DNA of 64,000 bases. Origin: Streptomyces cinerochromogenes (GTDB taxonomy: Bacteria; Actinomycetota; Actinomycetes; Streptomycetales; Streptomycetaceae). Location: positions 62,001 to 126,000 of the forward strand of contig NZ_BMRM01000011.1 of NCBI RefSeq assembly GCF_014648635.1, read 5' to 3'. Both the position numbers and the translations under genes were made by a program. Below, piece by piece: positions 8,769 to 17,174 of this stretch (position 1 is its first letter; every line of letters starts with the position of its first letter). Below the pieces are notes generated by a model, which had not been told where the DNA came from, did no database searches, and worked only from the letters and a program-made list of their open reading frames with translations.

Positions 8769-9784
8769 GCGAGTCCGAGGTGACACGGGACGGTGTGCGG
8801 CACGCGCGGCCCGACCGGGAGGCGCCGACGGGGGTGCACGCGGGGCGTAGGCGACGCCGGCGCGGGCGGGGCGAGCAGCCGATGGTGCCGGACGCCGAGT
8901 TCTCGTCGTACTACGGCAAGCCGGTCCTCAACAAGCCGACCTGGAAGCCCCTGGACATCGCCGGGTACCTGTACCTGGGCGGGCTGGCCGGAGCCTCCTC
9001 GCTGCTGGCGGCGGGGGCCGGGGCCACGGGCCGGCCGGCGCTGGGCAGGACGGCCAAGCTGGGCGCGGCCGGCGCCATCACGCTGTCCCTGGCGGCACTG
9101 GTGCACGACCTGGGGCGCCCGGCCCGGTTCCTGAACATGCTCCGGGTGTTCAAGCCCACCTCGCCGATGAGCGTCGGCTCCTGGATCCTGAGCGGGTACG
9201 CGCCGCTGACGCTGGCGGCCGCGGCGACCGACGTGACGGGCCGGTACCGGCTGGTGGGCTCGGCCGCCACGGCGGGCGCCGCCGTGCTCGGCCCGGCCGT
9301 GGCGACCTACACCGCGGTGCTGCTCTCGGACACGGCGGTGCCGTCCTGGCACGAGGGCTACCGGCAGCTGCCGTTCGTGTTCGCGGGTTCCGCCGCCACG
9401 TCGGCCGCCGGCCTCGCCCTCCTCGCGGCGCCCGCCGCCCAGGCCGGGCCGGCACGGCGGATGGCGGCGCTGGGAGCCGTGCTGGAACTGGGCTCCTTCC
9501 AGGTGATGAAGCGGCGGATGGGGCTGACCGCGGAGCCTTTCGAGCAAGGGAGGCCGCACCGGCTGCTGCGCGCGGCGGAGGCCCTGACGGCGGGCGGAGC
9601 CGCCCTGGCCGTGCTCTCCGCCCGGGTGCGGGACCGGCGTCCGGCCGCGGCGGCGGGCGCGGCCCTCCTCGCCGGTTCGGCGGCGCTGCGTTTCGGCGTC
9701 TTCCACGCCGGGGTGGCCTCCGCGGAGGACCCCCGGTACACGGTCGTCCCGCAGCGGGAGCGGCTCCGGGCGCGGGAGTGCTGA
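8765..9784 (+). CDS. nrfD: NrfD/PsrC-type membrane subunit of formate dehydrogenase
   Basis: A 339-residue polytopic NrfD/PsrC family protein that exchanges electrons with the quinone pool and anchors an iron-sulfur subunit. Conserved segments include LDIAGYLYLGGLAGASSLLA, HDLGRPARFLNMLRVFKPTS and PMSVGSWILSGY. The first ~60 residues are hydrophilic and Arg-rich, probably cytoplasmic. The ATG overlaps the stop codon of the Fe-S subunit. The catalytic subunit gene is only 1.2 kb away, separated by two genes on the other strand, so the three proteins likely form one complex. Confidence 0.88.
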   Translation: MSESEVTRDGVRHARPDREAPTGVHAGRRRRRRGRGEQPMVPDAEFSSYYGKPVLNKPTWKPLDIAGYLYLGGLAGASSLLAAGAGATGRPALGRTAKLGAAGAITLSLAALVHDLGRPARFLNMLRVFKPTSPMSVGSWILSGYAPLTLAAAATDVTGRYRLVGSAATAGAAVLGPAVATYTAVLLSDTAVPSWHEGYRQLPFVFAGSAATSAAGLALLAAPAAQAGPARRMAALGAVLELGSFQVMKRRMGLTAEPFEQGRPHRLLRAAEALTAGGAALAVLSARVRDRRPAAAAGAALLAGSAALRFGVFHAGVASAEDPRYTVVPQRERLRAREC

Positions 9785-9842
9785 CGGTGCCGCCCGCCGC
9801 TCGTGCCGTACCGCGCGGGCTGCCGGCGCGCGTGGCCGGACC

Positions 9843-10568
9843 CTAGCCGATGCCCTCCCCGTCGATCAGCTGCCCCTGGGCGCCGAGCCGGTCGGCCAGG
9901 TCGCGCACGCCGGTGGCCTCGATGGCCGCGGGGAGCTGGGCGGCCGGGTAGGGCCGGGGGGTGCGCCGCAGCCAGGCCGTGGCGAGGCCGGCCCGGGCCG
10001 CGCCGTCGATGTCCCAGGGGTGCACCGACACCAGCACCACCTCGTCGGCCGGCACGCCCACGGCGTCCACGGCGTGCGCGTACGCCTCGCGGGCGGGCTT
10101 CCAGCGGCCCACCGCCTCGACGTCGAGGTGCGTCTCGAAGCAGTCGGTCAGCCCCTCCCGGTCGAGGACCGCACGGGTGCTGGCGGCGGAGCCGTTGGTG
10201 AGGGTGGCCAGCCGGTATCCGGCGGCGCGCAGGGCCCGGACACCGTCGGGGACGTCCGGGTGGAGGGGCAGCCGGGGCAGCGCGGCGAGGACCTGGTCCG
10301 CCGCCGCCTCGGGGTCGCCCACGCCCGGCGTCGCGGCCGCGAGCGTCCGCAGTCCGTCGCGGGCGACGTCACCGAAGGACGCGTGGCCTCCGGCCAGGCT
10401 CAGGGCGATCCCGTCCCGCAGCACACCGGCGAACCAGGTCTGGAGCCCGTGTTCCGGCAGCCCGGCCCGCGCCATCGGCGCCGCGAGCGGGGACAGGTCG
10501 GTGAGCGTCTCGTTGACGTCGAACACGAGCACGCGGGGACGTCCGTCACCGGGCACCAGGATCACCAC
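9843..10568 (-). CDS. haloacid dehalogenase type II family hydrolase
   Basis: A 241-residue HAD hydrolase resembling L-2-haloacid dehalogenases. Motif I is VLVFDVNETLTD with the nucleophilic Asp; motif II is LTNGSAAST; Lys of motif III is in VGRWKPAREAY; motif IV region is VLVSVHPWDIDGAARAGL. These enzymes use an aspartyl ester; the true substrate may be a phosphate or a haloacid. GTG 10568 is the longest start, while GTG four codons in has a better-spaced GGAGG. It overlaps the small gene upstream by 23 bases, and both are transcribed opposite to the flanking formate dehydrogenase genes. Confidence 0.85.
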   Translation of the reverse strand: MVILVPGDGRPRVLVFDVNETLTDLSPLAAPMARAGLPEHGLQTWFAGVLRDGIALSLAGGHASFGDVARDGLRTLAAATPGVGDPEAAADQVLAALPRLPLHPDVPDGVRALRAAGYRLATLTNGSAASTRAVLDREGLTDCFETHLDVEAVGRWKPAREAYAHAVDAVGVPADEVVLVSVHPWDIDGAARAGLATAWLRRTPRPYPAAQLPAAIEATGVRDLADRLGAQGQLIDGEGIG

Positions 10569-10827
10569 CTCCGAGTCGGGCTGCCTGGTCGGCCGGGGCC
10601 TCGCGTTCCTCGCGGTTCACCCACGACCAGGTGACCGCCGCGGCCGCGACGCCCACCGGCAGCATCCCCACCATGATGGCCAGTCCGGCCACGGTGTGGC
10701 CCGCGGCGACCATGCCGACCGCCGGGAGGTCCAGCAGTGGCGCGGCGAGGAAGCGATCCCCGCCCCGCCCGGAAGTGCGCAGCCGCAGCCGGCCGCCCAG
10801 GATCGTGCCCGGCATCCCGAAGTGCAT
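10546..10827 (-). CDS. putative small membrane protein
   Basis: A 93-residue reading frame with a basic N-terminal third (GGRLRLRTSGRGG) and two adjoining hydrophobic stretches (LDLPAVGMVAAGHTVAGLAI, MVGMLPVGVAAAAVTWSWV), then a charged tail. I do not recognise a family. A tandem 12-base repeat lies at its 5' end, giving two in-frame ATGs (10827 and 10815). Its end overlaps the HAD gene start, typical of operons. It has no strong ribosome site, so it could be spurious. The membrane-like composition is the main argument for it. Confidence 0.5.
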   Translation of the reverse strand: MHFGMPGTILGGRLRLRTSGRGGDRFLAAPLLDLPAVGMVAAGHTVAGLAIMVGMLPVGVAAAAVTWSWVNREEREAPADQAARLGGGDPGAR

Positions 10828-10949
10828 CCCGAAGTTCTCGACACCGGTTTGGCCGGACCCGGCAGGGGTACCTCCGTGCCGACCACGGCCTGAGGTGCCG
10901 CGATCGGAAGGTCGCGGGACAATCGAGGCACCGAGCGGGAGGAGGAGAC

Positions 10950-13900
10950 GTGGGCGTACGCACCTGGATCGACTCCTGGCCCGTCTACCGCCAGCTCACC
11001 GGCACGGATCCGCTCGGCCGCGGCGCCGCCGCCAAGAGCGGGCGCAGCGAACGGCTCACGCCCCGGGTCGCCACGGCCGACCGGGTGGTGAAGTCCGTCT
11101 GTCCGTACTGCGCCGTCGGCTGCGGCCAGAACGTGTACGTGCAGGACGGGAAGGTCACCCAGATCGAGGGCGACCCCGACTCCCCGATCTCGCGCGGCCG
11201 GCTGTGCCCGAAGGGCGCGGCGAGTCTCCAGCTGACCACCGGGGACGCCCGCGAGCACCAGGTCCTCTACCGGCGCCCGCACGGCACCGAGTGGGAGCGG
11301 CTGGACCTGGACCGGGCGATGGACATGATCGCCGACCGGGTGATCGGGTCCCGCCGGGCCGGCTGGCAGTGGGAGGTCGACGAGACCCGCACCCGGCGCA
11401 CCCTGGGCATCGCGAGCCTGGGCGGAGCCACCCTCGACAACGAGGAGAACTACCTCCTCAAGAAGCTGTTCACCGCGCTCGGAGCGATCCAGATCGAGAA
11501 CCAGGCGCGTGTTTGACACTCCTCCACCGTTCCCGGTCTGGGAACCTCGTTCGGACGCGGCGGCGCGACCACCTTCCAGCAGGACCTGCAGAACGCGGAC
11601 TGCATCGTCATCGAGGGCTCGAACATGGCCGAGTGCCATCCGGTCGGGTTCCAGTGGGTGATGGAGGCCAAGGCGCGGGGCGCGAAGCTGATCCACGTCG
11701 ATCCGCGCTTCACCCGCACCAGCGCGCTCGCGGACCTGCACGTCCCGCTGCGCGCGGGAACGGACATCGCCTTCCTCGGCGGCATCATCAACCACGTGCT
11801 CCGGCACGAGAAGTACTTCCGCGAGTACATCGTGGCGTACAGCAACGCCCCGGTGATCCTGCGGGAGGACTTCCGGGACACCGAGGACCTGGCCGGCGTC
11901 TTCTCCGGCCTGGACACCGACACCCGCTCGTACGACACCCACAGCTGGCAGTACGAGGGCTCCGAGGTGCAGGCGCCCTCCGGCGAGCGCGACCAGGAGT
12001 ACGACGAGCGCCCCGGCGGCGGCAGCTCGGTGACCGAGGCGGCACGCGGTGAGGCGCACGGCGCCGGCGGTGCGGTGATCGGCGAGGGCGAGCCGGAGCG
12101 GGACGAGACGCTGACCCACCCGCGCTGTGTGTTCCAGGTGCTGAAGCGGCACTACGCCCGCTACACGCCGGAGATGGTGGAGCGGATCTGCGGGGTGCCG
12201 CAGGACGTGTTCCGGCAGGTGTGCGAACTCGTCACGGAGAACTCCGGCCGCGACCGCACGACCGCGTTCGCCTACGCGGTCGGGTGGACCCAGCACACGG
12301 TGGGCGTGCAGTACATCCGGGCGGCCTCCGTGCTGCAGACCCTGCTCGGCAACATCGGCCGGCCCGGCGGCGGCATCCTCGCGCTGCGCGGGCACGCCTC
12401 CATCCAGGGGTCCACGGACATCCCGACCCTGTTCAACCTGCTGCCCGGCTACATCCCGATGCCGCACGCCCACCAGAACCAGGACCTGGACGCCTTCGTG
12501 AGGGCCGAGGCCACGCACAAGGGCTACTGGGGCAACATGCGGGCGTACCTGGTGAGCCTGCTCAAGGCGTACTGGGGCGACGCGGCGACGCCGGAGAACG
12601 ACTTCTGCTTCGACTACCTGCCGCGGCTCACCGGCTCGCACTCGACGTACGAGACGACGATGGCCCAGCTGGAAGGCGTCTGCAAGGGCTACTTCCTCAT
12701 CGGCGAGAACCCGGCCGTGGGCAACGCCAACTCCAAGCTGATGCGGCTCGGCATGGCCAACCTGGACTGGCTGGTCGTCCGGGACTTCTCCCTGATCGAG
12801 TCGGCGACCTGGTGGAAGGACGGCCCCGAGATCGAGACCGGGGAGCTGCGCACGGAGGACATCGGCACCGAGGTGTTCTTCCTGCCGGCCGCCGCGCACA
12901 CCGAGAAGGACGGCACCTTCACCAACACCCAGCGGCTGCTCCAGTGGCACCACCAGGCGGTCGAACCGCCCGGCGAGGCGCGCAGCGACCTCTGGTTCGC
13001 CTACCACCTCGGGCGGATCATCCGGCAGAAGCTCGCCGGGTCCGGCGACGAGATGGACCGGCCCGTGCTCGACCTGGCCTGGGACTACCCGGTGAAGGGC
13101 CCGCTCACCGAACCGGACGCGGAAGCCGTCCTCGCCGAGATCAACGGCCGCGACGCCGAGGGGAACCCGCTCTCCTCCTACGAGCAGCTGAAGCCCGACG
13201 GCTCCACCACCTGCGGCTGCTGGATCTACTGCGGTGTCTACGCCGACGGCGTCAACCAGGCGGCGCGCCGCAAGCCGGGCCGGGAGCAGGACTGGGTGGC
13301 GGCCGAGTGGGCGTGGGCCTGGCCGGCCAACCGGCGGATCCTGTACAACCGTGCCTCCGCCGATCCGCAGGGCAGGCCGTGGAGCGAGCGGAAGGCGCTG
13401 GTGTGGTGGGACCCGGACAAGGGTGAGCGGGGCGAGTGGACCGGGCACGACGTGCCCGACTTCAAGAAGGACAAGGCGCCGGACCACGAGCCGCCCGAGG
13501 ACGCGTCCGGGCCGGAGGCGCTGTCCGGCACGGACCCGTTCGTCATGCAGGCCGACGGCAAGGCCTGGCTGTACGTGCCGTCCGGGCTGACCGACGGTCC
13601 CCTGCCGGCGCACTACGAACCGCAGGACTCCCCCTTCCCGAACCTGCTCTACGACCAGCAGCGCAACCCGGTGCGGCAGTTGCTGCCGCCGCACCCGGAC
13701 AACCGCTACCAGCCGAGCGGCGACGAACCCGGCTCCGGTGTGTTCCCGTACGTGGCCACCACCTACCGGCTCACCGAGCACCACACGGCCGGCGGCATGT
13801 CCCGCTGGCAGCCGTACCTGGCGGAGCTGCAGCCGGAGTTCTTCTGCGAGGTGTCCCCGGAGCTGGCCGCCGAGCGGGGCCTGGCGCACACCGGGTGGGC

Positions 13901-14219
13901 GACGATCGTCAGCGCGCGGGGCGTGGTCGAGGCGCGGGTGCTGGTCACCGACCGGATGGCCCCGCTGACCGTGCACGGCCGGCGGCTGCACCAAGTGGGG
14001 CTGCCGTACCACTGGGGCCCGAACGGCTACAGCACCGGGGACGCGGCCAACGAGCTGCTGCACCTGTCCCTGGACCCGAACACGCACATCCAGGAGACGA
14101 AGGCGTTCGCCGTCGACGTCCGCCCGGGCCGGCGGCCCCGGGGCCCGGCGGCCCTGGCGCTGGTGCGGGCGTACCGGATCCGGGCGGGCATCGACGAGCA
14201 CACGGGCACGGAGCCGTGA
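10950..14219 (+). CDS. fdhA: formate dehydrogenase large subunit, selenocysteine-containing
   Basis: A 1089-residue molybdopterin oxidoreductase oxidising formate to CO2. The frame contains an in-frame TGA at 11514-11516 read as Sec189 in QARV-Sec-HSSTVPGLG, exactly where formate dehydrogenases carry active-site Sec/Cys-His. Homology is uninterrupted across it, so this is recoding and not a break. The [4Fe-4S] ligands are C51, C54, C58 and C86. Molybdopterin-binding segments run to the C-terminus, including the aspartate-decarboxylase-like fold with AANELLHLSLDPNT. No twin-arginine signal is present, unlike E. coli FdnG, so the complex may face the cytoplasm. GTG 10950 follows GGAGGAGGAG. SECIS hairpin, selD, selC, selB and selA follow. 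Confidence 0.95.
11514..11550 (+). promoter_or_regulatory. bacterial SECIS element in fdhA
   Basis: Immediately after the UGA, a 6-bp stem (GTTCCC 11529-11534 with GGGAAC 11540-11545) closes the loop GGTCT (11535-11539). The loop starts 18 bases after the UGA. From memory, E. coli fdhF has the same GGUCU loop core at the same 18-base distance. SelB's C-terminal winged helices recognise this loop, so the element should recruit SelB-GTP-Sec-tRNA. Confidence 0.88.
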
Positions 14220-14258
14220 GCGGCCCTGCCTGAGAACCAGGGAGTGTGTGAGGGGGAC

Positions 14259-15272
14259 TTACCTGAGGACGAGGGAGTGGGTGCCGTGCGGCACCAGCTC
14301 CCCGATCACCGGCGCGCCGGGGACCTCTCCGGCGACGAGCAGCCCGCCGGAGGTCTGCGCGTCGGCGAGCAGCAGCCGGGTGTCCTCGTCGGTGGTCCCG
14401 AAGTCGGTGTGCGGGGTGACCCACTCCAGATTGCGCCGGGTGCCGCCGCTGACGTACCCGTCCCGTACGGCCTCCCGGGCGCCCTCCAGGTACGGGACGG
14501 CGGCCGTGTCGACCACGGCGGTCACCCCGGAGGCGCGGGCCAGCTTGTGCAGGTGGCCGAGGAGGCCGAAGCCGGTGACGTCGGTGGCGCACACCGCGCC
14601 GGCGGCCAGCGCGGCCTCGGCGGCCTCCCGGTTGAGCGCGGCCATCGTGGCGACGGCGTGCTCGAACCGCTCGCCGGTGGCCTTGTGCCGGTTGTTCAGG
14701 ACGCCGGTGCCCAGTGGTTTGGTGAGGGACAAGGGCAGCCCGGGGCGGCCGGCGTCGTTGCGCAGCAGCCGCGCGGGATCGGCGATGCCGGTGACGGCCA
14801 TGCCGTACTTCGGCTCGGGGTCGTCCACGCTGTGGCCGCCGCCGACATGGCAGCCCGCCTCGGTGGCGGTGTCGAGTCCGCCGCGCAGCACCTCGCGGGC
14901 GAGGTCGAACGGCAGCCGGTCGCGCGGCCAGGCGAGCAGGTTGACGGCGAGCACGGGCCGGCCCCCCATGGCGTACACGTCGGACAGGGCGTTGGCGGCG
15001 GCGATCCGGCCCCAGTCGTAGGGGTCGTCCACGACCGGGGTGAAGAAGTCGGCCGTGCACACCAGGGCGGTCCCCCGGTGCGTGACCACGGCGGCGTCGT
15101 CGCCGGTGGCGAGGCCGACGAGCAGCGGGGTGTCACCGCCGGTGAGCGGCGGCGCGGTCAGCCCCGCGACCACCTCCTCCAGTTCGCCGGGCGGGATCTT
15201 GCAGGCGCAGCCGCCGCCGTGGGCGAACTGGGTGAGCCGTACGGGCGTCCGATGGGCCGGTGTCGTTGTCAT
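14259..15272 (-). CDS. selD: selenide, water dikinase
   Basis: A 337-residue SelD that makes selenophosphate from selenide and ATP, the selenium donor for Sec-tRNA synthesis. The N-terminal catalytic loop AHGGGCACK contains Cys22 and Lys25, equivalent to E. coli Cys17 and Lys20. Cys, not Sec, is used here, so SelD itself does not depend on recoding. GDDAAVV, ADFFTPVVDDPYDWG, GGHSVDD and CATDVTGFGLLGHL are conserved AIRS-type ATP-binding segments. It is convergent with fdhA, 39 bases away, and shares strand and direction with selB and selA. The ATG at 15272 is the only sensible start. Confidence 0.95.
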   Translation of the reverse strand: MTTTPAHRTPVRLTQFAHGGGCACKIPPGELEEVVAGLTAPPLTGGDTPLLVGLATGDDAAVVTHRGTALVCTADFFTPVVDDPYDWGRIAAANALSDVYAMGGRPVLAVNLLAWPRDRLPFDLAREVLRGGLDTATEAGCHVGGGHSVDDPEPKYGMAVTGIADPARLLRNDAGRPGLPLSLTKPLGTGVLNNRHKATGERFEHAVATMAALNREAAEAALAAGAVCATDVTGFGLLGHLHKLARASGVTAVVDTAAVPYLEGAREAVRDGYVSGGTRRNLEWVTPHTDFGTTDEDTRLLLADAQTSGGLLVAGEVPGAPVIGELVPHGTHSLVLR

Positions 15273-15309
15273 ACCGGTGGTCTCCTGGGGCAGTAGCCTG
15301 ACGGGCGGT

Positions 15310-15402
15310 GGAGGCGTGTGGGTGCCTGGTGGCCCTCCCGGTCTTCAAAACCGAGGTGCCCGAGGATCTCGGGCAGGCAGGTTCGATTCCTGTCCGCCTC
15401 CG
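15310..15402 (+). tRNA. selC: tRNA-Sec (anticodon UCA)
   Basis: A 93-base tRNA with anticodon TCA at 15345-15347 inside the loop CTTCAAA. The acceptor pairs GGAGGCG (15310-15316) with CGCCTCC (15395-15401), discriminator G15402. There is a long extra arm (TGCCCGA/TCGGGCA) and a T arm GCAGG-TTCGATT-CCTGT. A long variable arm and extended acceptor/T helix are the marks of tRNA-Sec; the eighth acceptor pair is a U-C mismatch here. CCA is not encoded. The gene lies antisense to the 3' end of selB. Confidence 0.95.
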
Positions 15403-17174
15403 TCCACCGCGTCCGGACGGCAGCGCCGGTGCTGCTCGTCGACGCGTTCCGTGTGCCCCCGGGCGTCCAGGAACTCCAGCAGCGGTACGGCCACCCGCCG
15501 GGTGGTGTCGAGTGCGCGCCGGGCCTCGCTGAGGGTGAACGGCTGGGGCAGGGCGCGCAGGACGGCGGCGGCGTCGGCGTCCGCGCCGGGCAGCAGCACG
15601 ATCCCGTCGGCGATCCGCAGCAGGGCCCCGGCGGCCGCCGCGGCCGCCAACGCCTTGCGGTCCAGGCCCAGTTCGGCGAGGCGTCCGGCCTCGGGGGCCC
15701 GGAACGGCGTGCGGGCGAGGTCCCCGCGCAGGGCGTCCACGGCCGCGCGGACGGGGGCCGGCAGGACGGGCCGGGGACTGTCGGCGGGGTACAGCCGGCC
15801 CTGGCGGGCGTGGATCCGGGGCTGGGCCGCGGCCAGCGCGTCGACCAGGGCGCGGTCGGGCAGGCCGAGCAGCCGACGGGCCGCCTCGGTGGGCAGGCCG
15901 GGGTCCAGCGGGTGGGCCCGGGCGTGGGCGAGGACCTGGCCGGCCAGCCGCTCCCTGAGGAGGCTCCAGTGCTCCGGGTCGGCGAGCCAGTCCCCGGCGA
16001 CGGGCTCGCCTGCCGCCGGGACGCCCATCGCCCGCAGGTCGGCGCGCCGGACCAGCTTGCGGCGGCGCAGTTCGGCGGCACCGTCCGGACGGCCGGTCAT
16101 GGTGTCCAGCTCGGCCGCGCGGGCCCGGCCGGCGCCGCGCCGGGCCAGCCGGGGCGGCCGTACGTCCAGCACGGTGACCCCGCGGGGGGTGCGGGTGCCG
16201 CCGGGTTCCCGGAGCACCGCGCGGTCGCCGACCCGCAGGGGCAGCGACCGGCCCAGGGTGAGCCGGGCGGTGTCCGGGCCGAGCGGGCGGACGGTGACGG
16301 GCACGGCGGCCGTGCCGATGTGCAGGGTGACGCACCGGGGCAGGTCGGCCGCCGGCTCACCGGTGACCCGTACGTCGGCGACCTCGGTGCACAGCCAGCG
16401 GTCCGGGGTGAGCAGCACCTGTCCGCGGCCCAGGCCGGTGTCCCCCTGGCCGTGCACGTTGACGGCGACGCGGGCCACCGCGCCGACGGCCGTCCGCTCC
16501 TCCTGCAGGCTCTGCAGGCCGCGCACCCGCAGCACGGCCGCCCCGTCCGCCGTGACCAGCCGGTCGCCGACGCGCAGGGTCCCCGCGCCGAGAGTGCCGG
16601 TCACCACGGTGCCGTGGCCACGGACGGTGAACGCCCGGTCGAGCCAGAGGCGCACGTCGGCCTCGGTGTCGGGCGGGGGCAGGGCGTCCGCCAGCCGTGC
16701 CAGTTCGGTGCGCAGCGCGTCCAGTCCCGCACCGGTGACCGCGCTGACGGCGACATGGGGCACCTTGCCCAGAGAGGTCGCGGCCAGCCGCTCCACGGCG
16801 TCCGCGCACACCCGCTCCGGGTCGGCGAGGTCGCTGCGGGTCACCGCGAGGACCGCGTGCCGGACGCCGAGCGCGTCCAGGACGGCCAGGTGCTCCTCGG
16901 ACTGCGGCTGCCAGCCCTGGTCGGCGGCGACCACGAACAGCACGGCGGGCACGGGTCCGACCCCGGCCAGCATGGTCGGCACGAACCGCTCGTGCCCGGG
17001 TACGTCCACGAAGGCCAGGTGGTCGCCGCCGAGGCGGGTCCACACGAAACCCAGGTCCAGGGTGAGACCCCGGCGGCGCTCCTCCTCGTAGCGGTCGGGC
17101 TCCATGCCGGTGAGGGCGCGGACCAGCGCCGACTTGCCGTGGTCGACATGTCCGGCGGTGGCGAGGACCCGCAT
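15345..17174 (-). CDS. selB: selenocysteine-specific elongation factor SelB
   Basis: A 609-residue translation GTPase that carries Sec-tRNA to UGA codons marked by SECIS. G1 is GHVDHGKS (residues 8-15), G3 DVPGHE and G4 TRSD. EF-Tu-like domains II and III follow, then C-terminal winged-helix repeats that bind the SECIS loop (from roughly residue 360). ATG 17174 overlaps the selA stop by one base. The 3' end runs antisense into selC: the last ~19 codons (GGGQESNLPARDPRAPRF) are the complement of the tRNA 3' half. The TGA stop is the complement of its UCA anticodon. This tail extends past the usual WHD4 end. Confidence 0.95.
   Translation of the reverse strand: MRVLATAGHVDHGKSALVRALTGMEPDRYEEERRRGLTLDLGFVWTRLGGDHLAFVDVPGHERFVPTMLAGVGPVPAVLFVVAADQGWQPQSEEHLAVLDALGVRHAVLAVTRSDLADPERVCADAVERLAATSLGKVPHVAVSAVTGAGLDALRTELARLADALPPPDTEADVRLWLDRAFTVRGHGTVVTGTLGAGTLRVGDRLVTADGAAVLRVRGLQSLQEERTAVGAVARVAVNVHGQGDTGLGRGQVLLTPDRWLCTEVADVRVTGEPAADLPRCVTLHIGTAAVPVTVRPLGPDTARLTLGRSLPLRVGDRAVLREPGGTRTPRGVTVLDVRPPRLARRGAGRARAAELDTMTGRPDGAAELRRRKLVRRADLRAMGVPAAGEPVAGDWLADPEHWSLLRERLAGQVLAHARAHPLDPGLPTEAARRLLGLPDRALVDALAAAQPRIHARQGRLYPADSPRPVLPAPVRAAVDALRGDLARTPFRAPEAGRLAELGLDRKALAAAAAAGALLRIADGIVLLPGADADAAAVLRALPQPFTLSEARRALDTTRRVAVPLLEFLDARGHTERVDEQHRRCRPDAVDGGGQESNLPARDPRAPRF

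Noticed and set aside
11514..11624. fdhA as two genes or a frameshifted pseudogene
   Set aside because: The frame is unchanged across TGA, homology is continuous, SECIS and all sel genes are present; selenocysteine explains it.
10617..14201. 1194-codon open frame on the minus strand opposite fdhA
   Set aside because: Composition is low-complexity Arg/Val/Gly/Leu typical of antisense frames in GC-rich genes; the plus strand has clear formate dehydrogenase homology.
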